Positions 58,876 to 64,000 of a DNA stretch of 64,000 nt are shown piece by piece. This DNA is from Candidatus Mycobacterium methanotrophicum (lineage in GTDB: Bacteria; Actinomycetota; Actinomycetes; Mycobacteriales; Mycobacteriaceae). A model generated the notes under the pieces. The model worked only from the letters and a program-made list of their open reading frames with translations, had not been told where the DNA came from and searched no databases. The stretch covers positions 2,604,001 to 2,668,000 of the forward strand of contig NZ_CP097320.1 in NCBI RefSeq assembly GCF_023515995.1, given 5' to 3'. The number at the start of each line of letters is the position of its first letter. Position 1 is the first letter of the stretch. The translations under genes and the position numbers were made by a program.

Positions 58876-59640
58876 TTAGCGGGTCAGCCATTGCCGCCAC
58901 TCGGCGAGCACACTGGCCGTGTCGACGCCCAGGACGTTATGCAGCGCCGCGGGTAGATCGGCGTGCCCGACACCACACACGCTCCGGTAGAGCGTGCGCA
59001 ACGTCGTCGCGCCGCGAGTGTCGGCGACAAAACGCGCGAACCACCAGGCCCGGTCGTAGCCCGACGAGCGCAGCACACCGGGCGCGTCAAGGTCGGCGTC
59101 GGACGGCAACGCCGTCGGTAGCTGCGTCTGTTCGGGCAGCGGCGTGTGCGGCCTAGCGACGTAGTCAGCGACGCCCTCGGTCAGCCATCGGGGCGCATCC
59201 ATCGCCGTCTGGGCGCGCGCCGCATAGTGAAAAAGCTCGTGGCTCAAAACGATTCGCAATGCCGGGTCACTCATGCCGACAGCACCGGGCGCGAACACGA
59301 TCCGTTGGCCGATCGCGATCCGCCGGACCGGATCTATCCGATCGGCAACGGCCACCGCCGCGATATCGGCCCACTGCGCCGGCGGCCCTCCACCGGCCTC
59401 GGCCTCGAACTGGGGCTGCGAGCCGGTGGCCAGTACGGCGATGTGTCGCGGCCAGTCGGTCCCCCAGAACGCCTCTACCGCGTCGACGGCCTGACCGATG
59501 TTCGCCGCGACACGGCTCAGCAGGACCTCCGATCGCGGACCACCGAGATCGATCATCCGCACGGTGCGGTCGCCGACAACGGTGAGCCGCGGCGCCGGGT
59601 GAGCCAAGGGTGCGGTCTGCCCGGGGCGGGCTACTGACAC
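58876..59640 (-). CDS. Zinc metallopeptidase-like protein (Rv2189c-like)
   Basis: This protein has the gluzincin pair HELFH (in IVLSHELFHYAARAQ) and WLTEGVADYVA, so it is probably an exported zinc peptidase. From the first canonical start, GTG 59640, it is 254 aa. The frame is open further upstream and encodes an Arg-rich stretch, then WLLAGVLTAELVTGVVSVA, which looks like a signal peptide. No ATG, GTG or TTG precedes that segment after the in-frame stop. The true start may therefore be non-canonical near 59721, overlapping the NlpC gene. Confidence 0.78.
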   Translation of the reverse strand: MSVARPGQTAPLAHPAPRLTVVGDRTVRMIDLGGPRSEVLLSRVAANIGQAVDAVEAFWGTDWPRHIAVLATGSQPQFEAEAGGGPPAQWADIAAVAVADRIDPVRRIAIGQRIVFAPGAVGMSDPALRIVLSHELFHYAARAQTAMDAPRWLTEGVADYVARPHTPLPEQTQLPTALPSDADLDAPGVLRSSGYDRAWWFARFVADTRGATTLRTLYRSVCGVGHADLPAALHNVLGVDTASVLAEWRQWLTR

Positions 59641-59713
59641 GACGCCGGTGACCAGTTCGGCGGTGAGTACACCGGCCAGCAGCCAGCGACGACGCCGTGT
59701 AGACCGTCGCCGG

Positions 59714-60835
59714 TCAGTAACGGCGGGCGTCGTAGATCGGGCCGGACGAAGTCATTGGCACCACCCGCACCGGCACGCCGTAGGTGGAGGAGTGGATCAT
59801 CAGACCGTCACCGATGTAGAGGCCGGCATGAGAGGCGTCGGAATAGAAGGTCAACACGTCCCCGGGCTGCAGGTCCGACAGCGAGACCGGCTGTCCGCCG
59901 TGGGCCAGCGCCTGGCTGGAATGCGGCAGTGGGATGCCCGCCTGCTGGAACGCCCACATCACCAGGCCGGAGCAGTCGAATCCGCCGGGCGCGGCGCCAC
60001 CCCAGGAGTAGGGCGTGCCGACCTGGGTCAGCGCAGCCTGGACAGCGATGGCCCCTTGACCGCTAGCGGGTGCGGCGCCGAATCCAGGCCCTGGACCGCC
60101 CGGCTGCCCGCCGCCCGGTGCTAACGCCTCCGGAGCCGCAGCGGCCATGTCCGCTGCCGGCGGGACGGGCCCGGGCGCGGCCAGCTCGGTGCGCTGGGTG
60201 GGGCTCAGCGCCTGGTACTGCGACTTGACGATGGCGATCTGCAGCTGCAGCCGGCTCTGCTTAGACTGCAGGCTCGCGCGCACCGCGGCGGCCTGCTCGG
60301 CGGCCGTCTTGGCGTCAGCGGCCGATTTCGCCGATTCCTTTTCGGCTTCCGCGGCCTGCTCGCGGCTGGCGCGGTAGTTGGCCATGTGGACGCGCATTGC
60401 GGTGGACATCACCCGCTGCACGGCCAATTTCCCGATCAGCTGTTGCGGCGACTCGGCGGTCATGATGGCGTTCAAGCCGTCGGTGCGGCCACCCATATAC
60501 ATGGCTGCCGCAAACTTGTCGATGCCAGCCTGAAACGTTGCCAACCGAGACTTCGCGGCGTCTGCGGCGTCCACGTCGTCGTTGTGCTTCTTGTCGGCTG
60601 CCCGCTGCGCGGCCAGCTTGTCGGTGAGATCGAGCTGCGCGCTGTGCATGGCCTCGGTGGTCTGCTCCGCCTGCCGCGACAACTCAGTGAGCTTTGCCAT
60701 CGCGTCATTGGCTGGGTCGGCCAGCGCATTGCTCGGGGCAACTCCGGTAAGTATGGCGCAGGCAGCTACCGCTGCGATAGCGAAGCGCTTGGCTGCGCGC
60801 AAACGCGCGCTTCTACCGTAATGCCCCAACCCCAA
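59714..60835 (-). CDS. NlpC/P60 peptidoglycan endopeptidase (Rv2190c-like)
   Basis: This 373-aa secreted hydrolase has a signal peptide (FAIAAVAACAILTGVAPSNA LA), a long coiled coil (about 45-215, with alternating Ala/Lys/Glu), a Pro/Gly linker and a C-terminal NlpC/P60 domain. The catalytic Cys is in GGFDCSGLVMW, with His in DASHAGLYIGDG and MIHSST. It cuts within peptide stems, like the Rip proteins. A TTG start is inferred from AAGGA ten bases upstream. Confidence 0.9.
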   Translation of the reverse strand: MGLGHYGRSARLRAAKRFAIAAVAACAILTGVAPSNALADPANDAMAKLTELSRQAEQTTEAMHSAQLDLTDKLAAQRAADKKHNDDVDAADAAKSRLATFQAGIDKFAAAMYMGGRTDGLNAIMTAESPQQLIGKLAVQRVMSTAMRVHMANYRASREQAAEAEKESAKSAADAKTAAEQAAAVRASLQSKQSRLQLQIAIVKSQYQALSPTQRTELAAPGPVPPAADMAAAAPEALAPGGGQPGGPGPGFGAAPASGQGAIAVQAALTQVGTPYSWGGAAPGGFDCSGLVMWAFQQAGIPLPHSSQALAHGGQPVSLSDLQPGDVLTFYSDASHAGLYIGDGLMIHSSTYGVPVRVVPMTSSGPIYDARRY

Positions 60836-60965
60836 GAGTTTGCGTCCTTAGAACCCGTCGGCTGTGCGGCCGAGTCTGCTTTAGGTCTCAGATAGGTTAC
60901 GAAACGGCATCGGGGTTGTCCAACTCTGGATGATTAAGAAAACAGCCAGATTTCAACGGGAGCCG

Positions 60966-61217
60966 TTAGGCTACCCCCGGTCGATGGCGGTGAATTGGAA
61001 CCAGCCGCAGTCTCGGGGCCAGCCCCGCGTCGGCAAGCACCTCCAGCGCGGCCCGCTCATCCTCCAGCAGAGTTTCCGGTACCCCGAGTATCACACTGAC
61101 GACGCAGTCACGGCATCCCGGACCGCGTACCGCGCAGTCGTCACAGTCGATGACCACTGGTTCTTCTGACTCGGGCGGGCCTGTCGCCGCCCGGTGGGGC
61201 TCGCTGGTGTATGCCAT
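60966..61217 (-). CDS. Small cysteine-rich protein
   Basis: This 83-aa protein has four cysteines in CDDCAVRGPGCRDC, a likely metal site, and a conserved end (RAALEVLADAGLAPRLRLVP). Homologues are common upstream of NlpC/P60 genes in actinobacteria; function unknown. It is divergent from the exonuclease gene across 121 bp. Confidence 0.75.
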   Translation of the reverse strand: MAYTSEPHRAATGPPESEEPVVIDCDDCAVRGPGCRDCVVSVILGVPETLLEDERAALEVLADAGLAPRLRLVPIHRHRPGVA

Positions 61218-61368
61218 CTCGTTGGTCCTCTCGCTCCGATGGGTGGCTTTGCCGCCACGCTAACCGCGGGCACCGACAAGATCTCGCCGGCGTGATTTCC
61301 GGCTACGGATTGCGACGCGCCGCAGCACAAGCCGGGCGGTGTCGGTGCGACTGCCTAATGTCACGGCC

Positions 61369-63270
61369 ATGGGCACCCCCGCTGGCGAGCAATTGAGCCT
61401 CCCCGATCTTGACCCGGCTGGCGAAGTATCGCTGCGCGAGACCACATTCGTCGTGGTGGACTTGGAGACCACTGGTGGGCGCATGAGCGCAGGTGAGGGG
61501 ACAGTCGCCGACGCGATCACCGAAATCGGGGCGGTCAAAGTGCGCGGCGGCGTCGTGCTGGGCGAGTTCGCCACCCTCGTCGATCCCCAGCGCAGTATCC
61601 CGCCCCAGATCGTGCAGCTGACCGGCATCACCACGGCGATGGTCTGTGATGCCCCGACGATCGGCGTCGTGTTGCCGATGTTTTTACAGTTCGCCCGCGG
61701 CGCGGTGCTGGTGGCCCACAACGCCAGGTTCGACATCGGTTTTTTGCGGGCAGCCGCCGATCGGTGCGGCATCGGATGGCGGCGGCCACAAGTGCTGTGC
61801 ACCGTCGCGCTGGCGCGCAGGGTGCTCAGCCGCGAGGAAGCTCCCAGCGTGCGACTGGACGCGCTGGCCCGGCTGTTCGCCGTCGCCAACGAGCCCACCC
61901 ACCGGGCGCTCGACGACGCGCGGGCCACCGTCGAGGTTTTGCACGCGCTGATCGAGCGCGTCGGCAATCAAGGTGTGTACACCTACGCCGACCTGCGCTC
62001 GTATCTGCCCGACGTGACGCCGGCACAGCGGCGCAAGCGAGTGCTGGCCCACGGGTTGCCGCGCCGGCCAGGGGTTTACCTATTCCGTGGGCCGGCTGGC
62101 GAGGTGCTCTATGTCGGCACCGCAATTGACTTGCGGCGCAGGGTAAGTCAGTACTTCAACGGCTCGGATCAACGCAGCCGGATCAAGGAGATGGTCGCGC
62201 TGGCGGCCACCGTCGAGCATGTCGAATGCGCCCACGGGCTAGAAGCCGGCGTCCGCGAGCTGCGGATGCTGGCCGCGCATGCCCCGCCCTACAACCGCCG
62301 GTCGCGATTCCCGCACCGCTGGTGGTGGGTGGTGCTGAGCGACGAGGCCTTTCCCCGATTTTCGGCTACCCGAACGCCGCGCCACGGCCGCGCGGTCGGC
62401 CCGTTTCGCTCTCGCACCGACGCCGCCGACACCGCCGCGCTGCTGGCGCGGTTCACCGGTGTGCGCACCTGCACCACGCGGCTGGCCCGTTCGGCGCTGC
62501 ATGGACCGGCCTGCCCACAGCACGAGGTTTCGCCGTGTCCGGCTGCTCGCGATGTGACCGCAGATCAATACGCCGCGGCGGCCGAGCGCGCCGCGGCGGT
62601 GATCGACGGGCTGGACAACACCGCGTTGGCCGTGGCCGTGCGCCAGGTCGCCGACCTTGCCGAGCACCAGCGTTATGAGAGCGCCGCCCGGCTGCGCGAT
62701 CACACAGCCACAGCGGTCGAGGTGCTCTGGCGCGGCCAGCGGCTGGGCGCGCTGGCCGCGCTGCCGGAGTTGGTGGCCGCCGCCCCGGACGGCCCGGATG
62801 GCAGTGGCGGCTGGCAGCTCGCGGTCATCCGGCACGGCCAGCTCGCCGCTGCGGGCACTGCCCGCCGCGGTGTGCCGCCGATGCCGGTCGTCGACGCCAT
62901 CGCAGCGGGCGCGCAGGTGGTCCTGCCGCAGCCCGCCCCGCTGGGCGGCGCGCTGGTGGAGGAGACGGCGCTGATCGCGCGCTGGCTGACGGCGCCGGGG
63001 GTTCGCATCGTGCGGGTCACTCCCGGCGGCGACGATGCGCCGGGCTGGTGTTCGCCGTTGGGGTCGGCGGGGCCGTGGGCCGAGTGGGCCGCGTCGGCGC
63101 GCTCGGCGCGAGTAGCCGCCGAACAAGCCGTGACGAGCCGGGCTTCAGAGCTGCTGACCGAACCGCACCCATCGCGCGAGCCGCTGTTCGGCGGCGCCGC
63201 TGTCGATCGCGTCGGCGGCACGGCGCAGCCCGTCTTCCCACGCCGGCAGCCACTCGGCGTTGCTGGATAG
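61369..63270 (+). CDS. DEDD exonuclease/GIY-YIG nuclease fusion (Rv2191-like)
   Basis: This 633-aa protein joins a DnaQ-type 3'-5' exonuclease ([39 protein letters not shown]) with a UvrC-like GIY-YIG domain ([20 protein letters not shown] then [10 protein letters not shown]). UvrC-like UvrB-interacting sequences follow. It is a proofreading- or repair-type nuclease also known as a Cho/UvrC homologue. A GTG at 61339 would add ten residues. The last 126 bp run over the convergent trpD 3' end. Confidence 0.88.
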   Translation: MGTPAGEQLSLPDLDPAGEVSLRETTFVVVDLETTGGRMSAGEGTVADAITEIGAVKVRGGVVLGEFATLVDPQRSIPPQIVQLTGITTAMVCDAPTIGVVLPMFLQFARGAVLVAHNARFDIGFLRAAADRCGIGWRRPQVLCTVALARRVLSREEAPSVRLDALARLFAVANEPTHRALDDARATVEVLHALIERVGNQGVYTYADLRSYLPDVTPAQRRKRVLAHGLPRRPGVYLFRGPAGEVLYVGTAIDLRRRVSQYFNGSDQRSRIKEMVALAATVEHVECAHGLEAGVRELRMLAAHAPPYNRRSRFPHRWWWVVLSDEAFPRFSATRTPRHGRAVGPFRSRTDAADTAALLARFTGVRTCTTRLARSALHGPACPQHEVSPCPAARDVTADQYAAAAERAAAVIDGLDNTALAVAVRQVADLAEHQRYESAARLRDHTATAVEVLWRGQRLGALAALPELVAAAPDGPDGSGGWQLAVIRHGQLAAAGTARRGVPPMPVVDAIAAGAQVVLPQPAPLGGALVEETALIARWLTAPGVRIVRVTPGGDDAPGWCSPLGSAGPWAEWAASARSARVAAEQAVTSRASELLTEPHPSREPLFGGAAVDRVGGTAQPVFPRRQPLGVAG

Positions 63271-64000
63271 CCCGGCGTGGGCGACGATCGCACCCGCGGC
63301 GTTGAGCACGACGGCGTCGCGCACCGGGCCCTTCGCGCCGCCCAGCACCGAGCGTGCCTCTGCCGCGTTGGCCGTCGCGTCACCGCCGAGTAAGTCGTCC
63401 AGGTCGGCGCGGGCGAAGCCGAACCCGGCAGGATCGAATGTCAGCTTGTCCACGGTGCCGGCCTGTACCCGCCAGATCGTGCTGGTCGTGGTGGTGGTCA
63501 GCTCGTCGAGGCCGTCGTCGCCATGTACCACCAACACGCTGGACTGGCGCGCAGCGAACACGCCCGCCATCACTTCGGCCAGTTCGGCGAACGCACAGCC
63601 GATCAGCCCCGCTCGTGGCAGTCCCGGATTAGTCAGTGGCCCAAGCAAATTGAACACCGTCGGTACGCCGACTTCGCGCCGCACCACCGACGCGTGCCGG
63701 TACGACGGATGAAACTGCGGCGCGAAGCAGAACCCGATCCCGACTTCTGCGACGCTACGTGCGACGTCGTCGGCATCCAAGTCGATGCGTACCCCAAGTG
63801 CCTCGAGGGTGTCGGCACCGCCGGCCAGCGAGGATGCCGCCCGGTTGCCGTGCTTGACCACCGGCACTCCCGCCGCCGCCACCACGATCGCCGCCATCGT
63901 GGACAGGTTCACCGTGCTGACCCCGTCACCGCCCGTGCCGACCACATCGACGGTGTCGGTTCCGATCTGGTCGGTGGGCAGCCGGCGTGCGTGGGCAAGC
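63145..64000 (-). CDS. trpD: Anthranilate phosphoribosyltransferase, 5' end outside window
   Basis: The visible 285 codons encode the second step of tryptophan synthesis. The PRPP loop is [16 protein letters not shown], followed by [21 protein letters not shown] and [12 protein letters not shown]. The N-terminal helical domain lies beyond position 64000. The stop overlaps the convergent exonuclease gene by 126 bp. Confidence 0.93.
   Translation of the reverse strand, partial: LAHARRLPTDQIGTDTVDVVGTGGDGVSTVNLSTMAAIVVAAAGVPVVKHGNRAASSLAGGADTLEALGVRIDLDADDVARSVAEVGIGFCFAPQFHPSYRHASVVRREVGVPTVFNLLGPLTNPGLPRAGLIGCAFAELAEVMAGVFAARQSSVLVVHGDDGLDELTTTTTSTIWRVQAGTVDKLTFDPAGFGFARADLDDLLGGDATANAAEARSVLGGAKGPVRDAVVLNAAGAIVAHAGLSSNAEWLPAWEDGLRRAADAIDSGAAEQRLARWVRFGQQL

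Overview
The window is high-G+C mycobacterial DNA. The wag31-yggT-sepF-ftsZ-ftsQ-murC-murG-ftsW-murD-murX-murF-murE-pbpB-rsmH-mraZ block, PE and PPE genes, PIM/LAM mannosyltransferases (mptA, mptC, pimB'), pknL and MIRU-type minigenes place it in Mycobacterium. From about 13.6 kb to the end, gene order matches the M. tuberculosis interval Rv2143 to Rv2192c. The left arm, a PE/PPE insertion and a tandem repeat in rsmH differ from that genome, so this is probably a slow-growing non-tuberculous species. The species is not determined.

Left arm (1-13.6 kb) is accessory and mosaic. It holds a mazEF6-type toxin-antitoxin pair with a leaderless promoter; an IS110-like C-terminal scrap; an oleate hydratase/3-hydroxyacyl-CoA dehydrogenase operon bounded by oppositely oriented arrays of a TGAGAGTGCC repeat; a truncated integrase and a frameshifted membrane gene; a DUF6338 gene followed by two overlapping tiny proline-rich ORFs; a PE-PPE-domain scrap; a DUF6431 gene cut by an IS21-family element whose istB carries an early stop; a MenAT-like nucleotidyltransferase toxin-antitoxin pair with a frameshifted toxin and a long palindromic operator; and a C-terminal aconitase fragment.

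Core (13.6-40.6 kb) is the division and cell wall (dcw) cluster, read almost entirely leftwards, with many GTGA, ATGA and TGATG couplings. It supplies UDP-MurNAc-pentapeptide and lipid II synthesis (MurC/D/E/F/X/G), the divisome (FtsZ, FtsQ, FtsW, SepF, PbpB, an FtsL-like protein) and polar growth (Wag31). Between murE and pbpB lie a WXG100-like gene and a PE/PPE/PPE block flanked by 151-bp direct repeats copied from the 3' end of pbpB. rsmH carries a perfect 54-bp in-frame minisatellite, and mraZ is preceded by GTGG boxes at 10-bp spacing.

Right arm (40.6-64 kb) encodes a GNAT acetyltransferase, LppM, an atypical methylenetetrahydrofolate reductase, a polyprenyl synthase, mannosyltransferases for lipomannan and PIM synthesis, the PknL/Rv2175c pair, class II DAHP synthase, a 3'-5' exoribonuclease, an acyltransferase, an ArsA-like ATPase, two START-like proteins, FadD15, PimB', an NlpC/P60 endopeptidase, an exonuclease/GIY-YIG fusion, and the 3' part of trpD running off the edge. 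No rRNA, tRNA or CRISPR array was seen.
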